The notes: generated by a model from the sequence alone, not told the origin. Shown: positions 17,595 to 26,315, counted from the stretch's first letter. The stretch: 64,000 bases of DNA from Chitinophagaceae bacterium UBA1931 (GCA_002337125.1 DDFJ01000004.1:2469889-2533888), one strand, 5' to 3'. Numbers and translations: made by a program.

Positions 17595-18653
17595 CTATTT
17601 TCTTCTCACCAAATAAAGCATCCATATAAAACTCAACAGCATACACATGCCTGTAAGCTGGTGTGCCTGTGCAATCCATTCAAAATGCCCCCATTTGTTT
17701 GGTACAATGCGAACGGAAGTAAGAACAGTAAAAATGCCGAGGAAGATCTGCAGAAACACCAATGCAAGCGGAATAATCCTCGTGGCATAAAACAAAACAG
17801 AGCCTTTTACTTTTTCAGTAGTGAAATACCAGATAAAAATTAACAACGACAGTAAATAAGCAAGGCCACGGTGTATAAAATGAATGGTGATTTTGTTTTC
17901 AATGAAATTGATGAGCCATGGTTTTTCGGCAAACAACGCTTTTGGTATCCATTCATTATTGATCGTTGGCCATGATGGAGCTGCTGTGGCGGCTTTGTGT
18001 CCTGCCATTAACGCACCAAAAACTAACTGTAACAACAGCAAGGAAAGAATTGCAATAGTGAAGTTGAATGTTTTTTTGTGAACGGTTATTTGTGACTTAT
18101 CAACTTTCAATTTCAATGCAAACCAGAATGTATAACTAAGCAATCCCATTGCAAGGATAAAATGCAAAGCAAGCCTTGTTGGTTTTACATACACTGCATC
18201 GCCGGTTAACCCGCTTGCAACCATTATCCAGCCCACTGCACCTTGTAAAGCTCCAATGATGAAAAGAATAATCATGGGTTTGATCATCTCTTTATTAAAA
18301 TATCGTTTTACAAGAAAATAAATAAAGCCCACTGCAAATACCATTCCCATCATGCGTGCCCACAAACGGTGAAACCATTCCCAGAAAAAAATAAATTTAA
18401 AATCGCTGAGAGTAAAGCTTGTGTTTAGTAAACGGTATTGAGGAGTTGCTTTGTATTGATTAAACTCATGCAGCCATTGCGTTTCATTTAACGGAGGTAA
18501 AGCACCTGTTACCACATCCCATTCGGTGATACTTAAACCGGAGCCTGTTAAACGGGTAATGCCGCCCAGCAATATCTGTACAATGAGCATAAATACGCCG
18601 AATAAAAGCCAGTTGCCTACTGCTTTGTTTGAAGCTGATGTTGCCTGTGTCAT
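17595..18653 (-). CDS. ctaA: Heme A synthase (COX15/CtaA family)
   Basis: A 352-residue polytopic membrane protein with about eight hydrophobic segments. The N-terminal block GGITRLTGSGLSITEW and the conserved EWFHRLWAR are COX15/CtaA hallmarks; further histidines lie in ALHF, IHFIHRGLAY and QAHQLTG. It converts haem O to haem A for cytochrome oxidase. No ctaB lies next to it here. The 3-bp gap to the CHAT gene means the two transcripts overlap at their ends. Confidence 0.92.
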   Translation of the reverse strand: MTQATSASNKAVGNWLLFGVFMLIVQILLGGITRLTGSGLSITEWDVVTGALPPLNETQWLHEFNQYKATPQYRLLNTSFTLSDFKFIFFWEWFHRLWARMMGMVFAVGFIYFLVKRYFNKEMIKPMIILFIIGALQGAVGWIMVASGLTGDAVYVKPTRLALHFILAMGLLSYTFWFALKLKVDKSQITVHKKTFNFTIAILSLLLLQLVFGALMAGHKAATAAPSWPTINNEWIPKALFAEKPWLINFIENKITIHFIHRGLAYLLSLLIFIWYFTTEKVKGSVLFYATRIIPLALVFLQIFLGIFTVLTSVRIVPNKWGHFEWIAQAHQLTGMCMLLSFIWMLYLVRRK

Positions 18654-18708
18654 AACGGCTGCAAAGGTAGGAGAGGAAAATCAGATGACGCACATCCGTT
18701 GAAGCAAT

Positions 18709-18743
18709 AAAAAACCACCAGCAGACCTTGGCCTGAAGGTGGT
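18709..18743 (-). terminator. Intrinsic terminator downstream of the persulfide reductase gene
   Basis: On the minus strand an ACCACC/GGTGGT stem with an inner CCTT/AAGG pairing is followed by six T. It lies 32 bp after the stop at 18775. Confidence 0.75.
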
Positions 18744-18774
18744 GAATTGCAGCCATGCAACAATTAATTACACT

Positions 18775-20460
18775 TTAATTTAAAGCCGGAACAAGTTGTT
18801 TAAGCTTTGCAGTTTCATTGGTACAGGACTTCCAGAGTTTATAACCTCCTGAGAGATTTGAAACCTGGTTTAATCCGTTTTGCTTCAGAATGCGTTGGGC
18901 CAGGTATCCTCTTAAGCCTGCTTCACAATAGATATAAAGATTTTTATCTTTTGGTATTTCATCAAGTCTGTTCCTGATATCATCAACAGGAATATTAATT
19001 GCTGAATCAATTTTTCCTTTTTCATATTCAGCGGGTGTGCGAACATCAATCAGCACATCGTTTTCACCAAGATTTTTTAACTCATCCCAGTAAAAGACTT
19101 TTAACCTGTTGAGCAAAATATTTTCAGCCACAAAGCCTGCCATGTTCACCGGATCTTTTGCTGATGAATAAGGAGGTGCGTATGCATGTTCAAATTCAAT
19201 CAGCTCATAAATGCTTTTACCCTGTTTAATGAAGCTTGCTATAATATCCAAACGCTTATCAACACCATCATGACCCACAATCTGTGCACTTAATAATTTT
19301 CCTTCTTTTGGTGTAAATGCAATCTGTATCGTCATTTGTTTTGCACCAGGATAATATCCCGCATGCGAACCACTATGAATGGTTGAAACAATATGTTCGA
19401 TGTTGGCAGTTTTTAAATGCTTGGATGCAGTGCCTGCAGTGGCAACGGTCATGTCAAACACTTTTACAATAGCAGTGTTGATAGAGCCTTTATATGATTG
19501 CACATTACCAAGCACAACATTGTTGGCACAAATGCGTCCCTGTTTGTTTGCAGGTCCTGCCAGGTAAGTAATCATTGATTGATGCGTGATGGGATTTTCG
19601 AATTCAATCGCATCACCAACAGCATAAATATCCGGGTCAGATGTTTGCATGTATTCGTTTACCCAGATGCCTCTTGCAGAACCAATTTTTAAACCGGCAT
19701 TTACTGCAAGTTTTGTATCCGGACGTACACCAATGGACAGCAATACCAAATCAGCTGTTAATACTTCACCGCTGTTTAATGCAACTTCAACCTGTTCGCC
19801 CACTTTTGTAAAACCTGTTACTGCAGTATTTAAACGAAGCTCAACACCTTTTGAACGGATATGTTCCTGCACAATGGCAGCAATGGGATAATCAACCGGC
19901 GCCATTACCTGGTTAATCATTTCCACAACGGTTACTTCAATGCCGAGCTCATGGAAATTTTCAGCCATTTCCAAACCAATAAACCCGGCACCGATGACAA
20001 CTGCTTTTTTTACGTTTTGCTTTTGTGTGTATGCTTTAATGTAATCAGTATCTTTTACATTTCTCAATGTAAAGATGCCATCGGTGTTAATACCGGGCAA
20101 TGGCGGACGTACAGGTTCTGCTCCTGGTGAAAGAATCAACTTGTCGTACGATTCTTCATAAACTTTTCCTGTAGTATGTTCAATTGCTGTAATTGTTTTT
20201 TTAGCGGCATCAATTGCTGTTACTTCTGTTTGTACTCTTACGTCAATATTAAAACGCTGGTTAAATGCTGCTGCAGTTTGTACAAATAATTTATTCCTGT
20301 TTTTAATTACATCACCAATGTAATAAGGCAAACCGCAATTGGCGTATGAAACGTATTCGCCCTTTTCAAACATGACAATTTCTGCATGCTCATCCATTCT
20401 TCTTAATCTTGCTGCTGCGCTGGCACCTCCTGCAACTGCACCTACAATAATATATTTCAT
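18775..20460 (-). CDS. CoA-disulfide/NADH-dependent persulfide reductase with C-terminal rhodanese domain
   Basis: A 561-residue flavoprotein. The N-terminal FAD-binding loop is GAVAGGASAAARLRR; the active-site cysteine is Cys42 in ANCGLPYYIG, the CoA-disulfide reductase signature. The NADH-binding domain contains VVIGAGFIGLEMAE and VYAVGDA binds FAD. The C-terminal rhodanese domain (about 460-561) has its cysteine in CEAGLRG (residue 512). This architecture matches CoADR-Rhd/Npsr enzymes that reduce CoA- or glutathione-bound persulfides. It is divergent from the SQR-like gene across a region with two predicted Crp/Fnr sites. Confidence 0.9.
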   Translation of the reverse strand: MKYIIVGAVAGGASAAARLRRMDEHAEIVMFEKGEYVSYANCGLPYYIGDVIKNRNKLFVQTAAAFNQRFNIDVRVQTEVTAIDAAKKTITAIEHTTGKVYEESYDKLILSPGAEPVRPPLPGINTDGIFTLRNVKDTDYIKAYTQKQNVKKAVVIGAGFIGLEMAENFHELGIEVTVVEMINQVMAPVDYPIAAIVQEHIRSKGVELRLNTAVTGFTKVGEQVEVALNSGEVLTADLVLLSIGVRPDTKLAVNAGLKIGSARGIWVNEYMQTSDPDIYAVGDAIEFENPITHQSMITYLAGPANKQGRICANNVVLGNVQSYKGSINTAIVKVFDMTVATAGTASKHLKTANIEHIVSTIHSGSHAGYYPGAKQMTIQIAFTPKEGKLLSAQIVGHDGVDKRLDIIASFIKQGKSIYELIEFEHAYAPPYSSAKDPVNMAGFVAENILLNRLKVFYWDELKNLGENDVLIDVRTPAEYEKGKIDSAINIPVDDIRNRLDEIPKDKNLYIYCEAGLRGYLAQRILKQNGLNQVSNLSGGYKLWKSCTNETAKLKQLVPALN

Positions 20461-20546
20461 CTTTTCTTGTTTAGTTCTTGTGTTTTTTATTGGTTGTAAT
20501 TATCTGCAACCGTGCACAAAAGTAGAGTAGTAAAAAATTACGATTT

Positions 20547-20560
20547 GTGATTTTTGTCAT
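20547..20560. promoter_or_regulatory. Predicted Crp/Fnr-type operator 1 (GTGAT-TTTT-GTCAT)
   Basis: A 14-bp near-palindrome 87 bp upstream of the persulfide reductase start. It has the same half-sites and 4-bp spacer as three other sites in this cluster. The regulator at 26342-26989 has a CRP-like recognition helix (SRExxxR), which is expected to read GTGA. Confidence 0.55.
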
Positions 20561-20635
20561 GTAGACAACTGCTCAAAAAAACTGCTGAAACGGGCAAAAA
20601 ACCTGCAATATTATTGTTGCAACGCTGGTTAAATC

Positions 20636-20649
20636 GTGACATAAATCAC
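20636..20649. promoter_or_regulatory. Predicted Crp/Fnr-type operator 2 (GTGAC-ATAA-ATCAC)
   Basis: A 14-bp palindrome with both GTGA half-sites intact, 137 bp upstream of the SQR-like start and 175 bp upstream of the divergent persulfide reductase start. It could serve either promoter. Confidence 0.6.
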
Positions 20650-20786
20650 ATAACGTTAAATAGTTTCAGAAAAGTTATATAAAAAGTTTTTTTGATGATA
20701 AACATCATTAAAATCACGCACCATTATCATAAAAATGCGATTTCAGTGTTTCGACTTTTACACTACCAATTGAAAAAAAAGAAACA

Positions 20787-22022
20787 ATGAAAAATTTAGT
20801 CATTCTCGGCGCCGGTACAGCAGGAACCATGATGGCCAATCATCTGCATCATGAACTTAAAAAACCCGACTGGCAAATCACTATTATAGATGAACGTGAA
20901 GAACATCATTATCAGCCAGGATATCTCTTCCTCCCGTTTGATATTTATGAGCCGGAAGATATTATTAAAACCATCGAAGAATTTATTCCGAAAGATGTTA
21001 CGCTGTTAAAACAACGTATTGAACGTATTGTACCAACTGCAAACAAAATACAACTAAGCAATGGTAATGAAATTGATTACGATGTATTGATCATTGCTAC
21101 AGGTGCAAAAATTGCTCCTGAAGAAATTGAAGGAATGAAAGGAGAGCAGTGGCAGAAATCTGTATTTGATTTTTACACGTTTGAAGGTTCACTTGCCTTA
21201 AGAAATAAATTGAGAGAATGGGATGGTGGCCGCATTGTGGTACATATTACTGAAATGCCGATTAAATGCCCGGTTGCTCCGCTTGAATTTGCTTTCCTTG
21301 CTGATTCTTATTTCAAGAATAAGAACATGCGTGAACGGGTTGATATTACTTATGTAACACCCATGAGCGGTGCTTTTACCAAACCAAAGGCAACTGAAGC
21401 GCTTGAACATTTGCTGCAGGAAAAGAATATTAATATCGAAGGTGATTTTGCCATTGAGCATGTTGACAATGAAACCAAAAAAATTGTTGACTATGGTGGA
21501 AGAGAAATTCCATTTGATATTCTTGTTACTGTTCCTACAAATAAAGGTGATGATTTAATGGAACGTTCAGGAATGGGTGATGATCTGAACTATGTACCAA
21601 CACATAAAGCAACACTGCAATCAAAAGAGTATCAAAATGTATTTGTGATTGGAGATGCAAGTAATATTCCTGCATCAAAAGCCGGATCAGTTGCACACTT
21701 TGAAGCAGAAATTCTCACTGAAAATATTTTACGTTATGTGAAAGGTCAGCCATTGAAAGAAGAATTTGATGGTCATGCCAACTGCTTTATTGAAACAGGC
21801 GGTGGTAAAGCATTGCTGATTGATTTCAACTACACACATGAACCTGTTGAAGGTACATTCCCCTTCCCGGGTATCGGGCCGTTGCGATTGCTGAAAGAAA
21901 GCCGTATGAATCACATGGGTAAACTGGCGTTCCGCTGGGTTTACTGGCACATGTTGCTGAAAGGAACACATATTCCTTTTGTATCAGCAACCATGAGCGA
22001 AAAAGGAAAAGTTTACAGTTAA
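20787..22022 (+). CDS. Sulfide:quinone oxidoreductase-like FAD-dependent oxidoreductase
   Basis: A 411-residue flavoprotein with an N-terminal FAD loop (VILGAGTAGTMMANHL), IIATGAKIAP near residue 102 and VFVIGDASNIP near 285. Only two cysteines are present, Cys161 (MPIKCPVAP) and Cys333 (HANCFIETG); they match the two resolving/polysulfide cysteines of SQR, while the third SQR cysteine is missing. The C-terminal part is amphipathic, as expected for membrane docking. It probably oxidises sulfide or a persulfide and reduces quinone. The dsrC/tusE-like and dsrE-like genes follow closely. Confidence 0.82.
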   Translation: MKNLVILGAGTAGTMMANHLHHELKKPDWQITIIDEREEHHYQPGYLFLPFDIYEPEDIIKTIEEFIPKDVTLLKQRIERIVPTANKIQLSNGNEIDYDVLIIATGAKIAPEEIEGMKGEQWQKSVFDFYTFEGSLALRNKLREWDGGRIVVHITEMPIKCPVAPLEFAFLADSYFKNKNMRERVDITYVTPMSGAFTKPKATEALEHLLQEKNINIEGDFAIEHVDNETKKIVDYGGREIPFDILVTVPTNKGDDLMERSGMGDDLNYVPTHKATLQSKEYQNVFVIGDASNIPASKAGSVAHFEAEILTENILRYVKGQPLKEEFDGHANCFIETGGGKALLIDFNYTHEPVEGTFPFPGIGPLRLLKESRMNHMGKLAFRWVYWHMLLKGTHIPFVSATMSEKGKVYS

Positions 22023-22057
22023 TCAACATTCTATCAATCAAACATAAATAACAGAAA

Positions 22058-22366
22058 ATGGAAAGAACAATAGCAGGCAAAACAATTGCCGTTAACGAAG
22101 AAGGTTACATGACCGATTTCAGCCAATGGGATGAAAAAGTTGGCGAAGCATTGGCAGCAGAAGCAAATCTCACACTTACTCCCCGCCATTGGGAAGTATT
22201 GAAATACCTGCAGACCGAACATAAAAACCAGGTGGCTTTAAGCATCAGGCGAGTAGGTAAAAGCGGTGTGGTGGATATCAAAGAGTTTTACGCTTTATTC
22301 CCCAATGCACCATTAAAAACTGCTACAAAAGTTGCAGGTATTCCTAAACCGGCAAGTTGCATTTAA
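22058..22366 (+). CDS. TusE/DsrC family sulfur relay protein
   Basis: A 102-residue protein that fits DsrC/TusE along its length (DFSQWDEKVGEALA, LTPRHWEVLKYLQ) and ends in GIPKPASCI. The penultimate Cys101 is the conserved sulfur-carrying CysA. The second cysteine of true DsrC, 11 residues upstream, is replaced by Thr90, so it looks TusE-like: a sulfur carrier without the disulfide switch. It starts 36 bp after the SQR-like gene. No tusBCD or dsrAB is in the window, so it probably relays sulfur within this cluster. Confidence 0.9.
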   Translation: MERTIAGKTIAVNEEGYMTDFSQWDEKVGEALAAEANLTLTPRHWEVLKYLQTEHKNQVALSIRRVGKSGVVDIKEFYALFPNAPLKTATKVAGIPKPASCI

Positions 22367-22388
22367 TCACTATAAAAAAAATTCAGCC

Positions 22389-22871
22389 ATGAACGAAAAT
22401 AAAGGCGCTATCAAAAAAATGATGATCATCCTTTCAAAAGGTACAATTGAAAATGTTTACGCAGCATTTGTACTTGCCAATGGGGCACGCATGGAAGGAA
22501 TTGAATCAGAAATCTTCTTTACATTTTTTGGACTTGAGGCTGTTCATAAAAAGAAACTTGACAGCTTACGTGTTGCAACAGTGGGTAACCCCGCTATGCA
22601 CATCCCAACCATGATTGGTGGTTTACCCGGTATGGAAGCCCTTGCAACAACCATGATGAAAAAGGAAATGGAAAAAATAGATATGCCCGATGTTCCTGAA
22701 TTTCTTGAAATCTTAACTGCATCAGGTGTAAGAATGTGGGCTTGTAAGCTTGCATTTGATATGTTCCATTACAAAGAAGAAGACTTATACGAAGGCGTGG
22801 AAAAAATTATTACAGTAGGCGATTTTTATAAGAGAAGTGAAGGAGAAGGTGTTCACATGTTGTTTATCTGA
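22389..22871 (+). CDS. DsrE/DsrF-like (DsrE2-type) sulfur carrier protein
   Basis: A 160-residue protein if started at MNENKGAIKK (the frame is open from 22332, overlapping tusE/dsrC; the ATG at 22389 is 22 bp after that gene's stop). It has the DsrE fold pattern MMIILSKGTIENVYAAFVLANGA at the start and the conserved cysteine, Cys119, in GVRMWACKLAFDMF, as in DsrE2 proteins that bind sulfur as a persulfide. It closes the + strand operon after the SQR-like and TusE/DsrC genes. Confidence 0.85.
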   Translation: MNENKGAIKKMMIILSKGTIENVYAAFVLANGARMEGIESEIFFTFFGLEAVHKKKLDSLRVATVGNPAMHIPTMIGGLPGMEALATTMMKKEMEKIDMPDVPEFLEILTASGVRMWACKLAFDMFHYKEEDLYEGVEKIITVGDFYKRSEGEGVHMLFI

Positions 22872-22929
22872 TCCCTGTAAAAGTTATTGACAGTGATCTT
22901 TCAAGATCTGCTGTTATGTTTCTGCATCA

Positions 22930-22985
22930 AACTGTGTTTTTTTATAACTGTTTTCACGGTTGTTAAAAGAGCACAGTTTTTTTAT
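22930..22985. terminator. Hairpin terminator between convergent genes
   Basis: AACTGTG (22930-22936) pairs with CACAGTT (22972-22978), with an inner GTT-rich hairpin, and a T run follows on the + strand. It lies between the dsrE-like gene and the convergent DUF6132 gene. Confidence 0.6.
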
Positions 22986-22998
22986 GCAGATGATTTGC

Positions 22999-23238
22999 TT
23001 ATTCTGCTTCCTGTTTGGGAGAAGAAATATCAGTCGTTGTTTTTTTTGATGGCTTAAACATCTGGTTCACCAGTATACCCATTCCTGCAAAATAAAGAAC
23101 ACTGCGTACAGGGCTGGAGGTAATTAAACAGGTGCCGTCGCAGCCATAAAACTTCCAGTAAAAATAACCGCCAATACCACCGGCAATCATTCCCGGAATA
23201 ATCCATAAAAGACGGTTGTACCAATTTTTTGATTTCAT
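22999..23238 (-). CDS. DUF6132 family small membrane protein
   Basis: A 79-residue protein started at MKSKNWYN (an alternative start at 23259 adds seven residues). Two hydrophobic segments flank a short loop with a conserved GCDGTCLITSSPVRS, that is CxxxC followed by ITSSP, the hallmark of this small Bacteroidota family. Its function is not known. A terminator-like hairpin separates it from the rhodanese gene upstream, but its place in the sulfur cluster and its cysteine pair suggest a linked role. Confidence 0.8.
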   Translation of the reverse strand: MKSKNWYNRLLWIIPGMIAGGIGGYFYWKFYGCDGTCLITSSPVRSVLYFAGMGILVNQMFKPSKKTTTDISSPKQEAE

Positions 23239-23270
23239 ATTCGTAAAATTAAATCGCATTTAAAGCTTGT

Positions 23271-23318
23271 AAAAAAGCAACAAAGCTGAAACTGATCTGC
23301 AGTTGCTTTGTTGCTTTT
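23271..23318 (-). terminator. Intrinsic terminator after the rhodanese pair
   Basis: A 14-bp perfect stem (23273-23286 with 23305-23318) is followed on the minus strand by six T. It lies 24 bp after the stop of the rhodanese gene and before DUF6132. Confidence 0.85.
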
Positions 23319-23341
23319 AACAGCTTTGTTGTATAGTTGAT

Positions 23342-23650
23342 TTAGCGGAGTTTGTTTTGCAAGCTAAACCAGGAACCACCATTATATGCTTCAATACCTG
23401 ATTGTTTTAAAATGCTTGCTGCCGAACTGCTGCGCATGCCGCTGGCGCAACAGGTAATAACTGCTTTGCCTTTCTTCTTTAACTCACCCGATTTCTGGCC
23501 AATGATGTTTACAGGAATATTCAGCGATCCTTTGATATGGCCACCCTTGTACTCCTGTGGTGTTCTTACATCAACAATGATTGCACCACCATCAACCAGC
23601 GCTTTGTAATCTGTTCCGGGTCCGAATAATTTTTTGATAAATCCGAGCAT
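23342..23650 (-). CDS. Single-domain rhodanese
   Basis: A 102-residue sulfurtransferase domain. It has the rhodanese motifs IIVDVRTPQEYKGGHIKGSLNIP and an active loop ITCCASGMRSS holding the catalytic cysteine with an adjacent second cysteine. There is no clear signal peptide, so it is probably cytoplasmic. It follows another rhodanese gene by 8 bp in one operon downstream of the MBL-rhodanese gene. It would shuttle sulfane sulfur among the cluster's proteins. Confidence 0.9.
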   Translation of the reverse strand: MLGFIKKLFGPGTDYKALVDGGAIIVDVRTPQEYKGGHIKGSLNIPVNIIGQKSGELKKKGKAVITCCASGMRSSSAASILKQSGIEAYNGGSWFSLQNKLR

Positions 23651-23658
23651 GTTATTAA

Positions 23659-23937
23659 TTAGTTTTTAAGATTCATAATGTTGAAAATTCCGCCTGCATC
23701 ATACACATTGTCAATACCCACCTGGCGCAGGTAACTTGCAGCGCTGTTACTTCTTGCACCTGACATGCAATACACAACTATCGGATTTTTAATTTCCTTC
23801 AGTTCATCTACCTTTTGTGTAAGAATATTCAATGGAATATTTTTTGCACCAGGGAAATGACCTGATAAATATTCGCCTTCAGTACGTACGTCAACAATGG
23901 TTGTTTGCGGATTGTTTACAATTTCTTTGAGTGTCAT
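23659..23937 (-). CDS. Single-domain rhodanese
   Basis: A 92-residue cytoplasmic rhodanese with TIVDVRTEGEYLSGHFPGAKNIP and the catalytic loop VVYCMSGARSN. It begins 45 bp after the MBL-rhodanese gene ends and is followed after 8 bp by a second rhodanese. The two are paralogues with different active loops (CMSGARS and CCASGMRS), which suggests different sulfur donors or acceptors. Confidence 0.9.
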   Translation of the reverse strand: MTLKEIVNNPQTTIVDVRTEGEYLSGHFPGAKNIPLNILTQKVDELKEIKNPIVVYCMSGARSNSAASYLRQVGIDNVYDAGGIFNIMNLKN

Positions 23938-23982
23938 TTTTAAAATGTTGTTTTAATATTTATTTGATTGATTGTTTTTTGT

Positions 23983-25398
23983 TCAAAGCATCGTGGTGGG
24001 ACATACATAATCAGTAAGCTGAAATTTGCCACTTTCTTTCAATGCTTTGATTCCACCTCTTACTTCAATTAAATTATCATAACCACGGGCTTTTAATGTA
24101 GAAGCAAAAATCATTGACCGGTAACCGCCTGCACAGTGCACATAATATGTTTTGCTTTTATCAACGAGTAACATGCTTTCGTTAATGTAATCAAGCGGTG
24201 CATTTTCAGCATCAACAATATGCTCACTGTCGTATTCACTTTTCTTGCGCACATCAAGGATATTGATGCTGCCTTTTCCTTTTGCTTCAGCAACATCATC
24301 CGGAGAAACTCTTGTGATGCTGTCTGTTTCCTTTCCTGAATCTTTCCATGCATTAAAACCTCCTTTCAGGTAACCAATGGAATGATCGTAACCAACACGT
24401 GCCAGTCTTGTTACCACTTCTTCTTCACGACCTTCATCTGTAACTAAAAGAATTTCCTGGTTCAGATCCGGAATCATTGCACCAACCCATGGAGCAAAGC
24501 TTCCATCAATTCCAATGTTGATGGAATTGGGAATAAAGCCCTGTGCAAACACTTCTGCATTTCTTGTATCGAGGATCAAAGCGCCTGTTTCATTGGCAGC
24601 TGTTTCAAACGCGTCAACAGTTAATGCCTGTGTACCACGTTTAATGACTTCATCAATACTGTCGTATCCTTTTATGTTCATTAAAACATTCAAAGGAAAA
24701 TATTTAGGTGGAGCTGTTAAACCTGTCAGCAACTGCTTCATAAACTCTTCCCTGGACATTGGCTGCAACGCATAGTTGGTTGCTTTCTGGTGACCTAGTG
24801 TATCAGATGTTTCTTTGCTCATGTTTTTTCCGCATGCACTTCCTGCACCATGTGCTGGGTACACAATAATATCATCTGCCAGCGGCAAAATTTTATTGTG
24901 AAGTGAATCATACATGTGTGATGCAAGTTTTTCCTGCGTTAATTCAGCAATCACTTTCTGCGCAAGATCGGGACGGCCAACATCGCCAATAAATAAAGTG
25001 TCGCCTGTAAAGATGGCTACATCTTTTCCTGTTTCATCTTTCAATAAATAGCAGGACGATTCCATTGTATGCCCCGGAGTATGCAATACTTTAAATGTAA
25101 TTTTTCCAACCTTCAGTTCTTCACCATCTGCTGCCACATGTGCTTCAAAGCCGGGCTTGGCAGTTGGTCCATATACAATCGTTGCTCCTGTTTGTTTGGC
25201 AAGATCAATATGTCCGCTTACAAAGTCGGCATGAAAATGTGTTTCAAACACATACTTGATTCTGGCGTTATTGTTTTCTGCTTTTTGAACATAAGGTCTT
25301 ACTTCACGCAGCGGATCAATTACTACAGCTTCGCCTTCGCTTTCGATGTAGTAAGCACCTTGTGCTAAACAACCTGTGTAAATTTGTTCAATTTTCAT
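23983..25398 (-). CDS. MBL-fold persulfide dioxygenase-like protein with two rhodanese domains
   Basis: A 471-residue protein started at MKIEQIYTGC; the open frame extends to 25464 but that would run through a predicted operator. The N-terminal metallo-beta-lactamase domain has HFHADFVSGH (His54, His56, Asp58, His63) and later HTPGHT, GDTLFIGDVGRPDL and YPAHGAGS, as in ETHE1-like persulfide dioxygenases. Two rhodanese domains follow. The first has VTDEGRE where the catalytic cysteine should be and looks inactive; the second has VHCAGGYRS and looks active. It probably oxidises persulfide to sulfite. Confidence 0.9.
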   Translation of the reverse strand: MKIEQIYTGCLAQGAYYIESEGEAVVIDPLREVRPYVQKAENNNARIKYVFETHFHADFVSGHIDLAKQTGATIVYGPTAKPGFEAHVAADGEELKVGKITFKVLHTPGHTMESSCYLLKDETGKDVAIFTGDTLFIGDVGRPDLAQKVIAELTQEKLASHMYDSLHNKILPLADDIIVYPAHGAGSACGKNMSKETSDTLGHQKATNYALQPMSREEFMKQLLTGLTAPPKYFPLNVLMNIKGYDSIDEVIKRGTQALTVDAFETAANETGALILDTRNAEVFAQGFIPNSINIGIDGSFAPWVGAMIPDLNQEILLVTDEGREEEVVTRLARVGYDHSIGYLKGGFNAWKDSGKETDSITRVSPDDVAEAKGKGSINILDVRKKSEYDSEHIVDAENAPLDYINESMLLVDKSKTYYVHCAGGYRSMIFASTLKARGYDNLIEVRGGIKALKESGKFQLTDYVCPTTML

Positions 25399-25450
25399 TT
25401 CTGCATTTTTTTTGAGTTGACAAAATTGAGTTTTTTGACAGCCATCGTAA

Positions 25451-25464
25451 ATGACTTTAGTCAC
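25451..25464. promoter_or_regulatory. Predicted Crp/Fnr-type operator 3 (ATGAC-TTTA-GTCAC)
   Basis: Read on the minus strand this is GTGAC-TAAA-GTCAT, 52 bp upstream of the MBL-rhodanese ATG at 25398. It has the half-sites and 4-bp spacer of the other three sites in the cluster. Confidence 0.6.
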
Positions 25465-25485
25465 ACACGATTCTATATATTCAAA

Positions 25486-26280
25486 TTAGGAAATAAATAA
25501 CTCTTTTATGACGATATAAATGCCCATTGCTAAGACAAACCAGCCAAAAACACGGCGCAGCATTTTGTTTTCAATCCGTTTTGCAAACCATGTGCCTGCA
25601 ATAACACCTGCAATAGCCAATACTGTAACAAGTATTAAAATCTTCCAGTTAAAGGAATATTGTTTTAAGCTGAACAGGAAACCAAACAGCGAATTAATGG
25701 CTATAATGTGCAGGGATGTGCCAATGGCTTTTTTCATGGGCAATTGTAAAACAAGTACCAGCGCAGGAATAATCATAAAGCCGCCTCCTGCTCCCAGCAG
25801 CCCGGTAAGTAAACCAACAAATAAGCCCGGAATAAATAATGCAATGGATTTGTATTGCTGATCATCGGTACTTTCTTTTTCTTCTTCATTTCTTGGCTTC
25901 ATCATAAAGAAAGCGGCCACCAGCATCAGCAGTGCAAATACAATCATCAAAAAACTTCCTTTGGTAACTGTGTAATTGAAAAGGGTAATTGTATCAGGAA
26001 TAACAGGAAGTATAAAATGCCTTGCGATGAAAATGGAAAAGATGGAAGGAATGCCAAACAGTGAAACAGCCCTGAAATCAACCTGCTTATACATGTATGC
26101 ACGAATACCACCTGCAAAGCTTGTTGCGCCAACAATGAATAACGAATACCCGGTGGCTAAAACCGGCTCAATGCCAAAAAGGTAAACTAAAACGGGAACC
26201 GTTAAGATGGATCCTCCTCCTCCTGTTAAACCAAGTGAAAGACCGATAAGAACTGCAGCGACATAACCAATTATTTCCAT
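25486..26280 (-). CDS. Sulfite exporter TauE/SafE family protein
   Basis: A 264-residue integral membrane protein with about eight hydrophobic segments. The paired family motifs are visible: GLSLGLTGGGGSILTVPVL in the first half and GLLTGLLGAGGGFMIIPALV in the second. TauE/SafE proteins export sulfite, sulfonates or other organosulfur anions. Placed directly upstream of a persulfide-dioxygenase-like gene, it would remove the sulfite that enzyme makes. A perfect Crp/Fnr-type palindrome lies 36 bp upstream. Confidence 0.9.
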   Translation of the reverse strand: MEIIGYVAAVLIGLSLGLTGGGGSILTVPVLVYLFGIEPVLATGYSLFIVGATSFAGGIRAYMYKQVDFRAVSLFGIPSIFSIFIARHFILPVIPDTITLFNYTVTKGSFLMIVFALLMLVAAFFMMKPRNEEEKESTDDQQYKSIALFIPGLFVGLLTGLLGAGGGFMIIPALVLVLQLPMKKAIGTSLHIIAINSLFGFLFSLKQYSFNWKILILVTVLAIAGVIAGTWFAKRIENKMLRRVFGWFVLAMGIYIVIKELFIS

Positions 26281-26315
26281 GCAGGCAAAATTGATGGCTT
26301 GTAACAGTATCTTCA

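Larger units (their letters stand above)
20461..20786. other. Divergent control region of the sulfur cluster
   Basis: A 326-bp gene-free stretch between two divergent flavoprotein genes. It holds two GTGAY-N4-RTCAY palindromes (listed separately), a second type of palindrome TTGTC-ATGTA-GACAA at 20554-20568 overlapping the first, and TGATG-ATAAA-CATCA at 20693-20707. It is AT-rich and palindrome-dense compared with other gaps here. Confidence 0.7.

Noticed and set aside
22332..22388. Upstream start of the dsrE-like gene
   Set aside because: Would overlap tusE/dsrC by 35 bp; the ATG at 22389 gives a normal-length protein.
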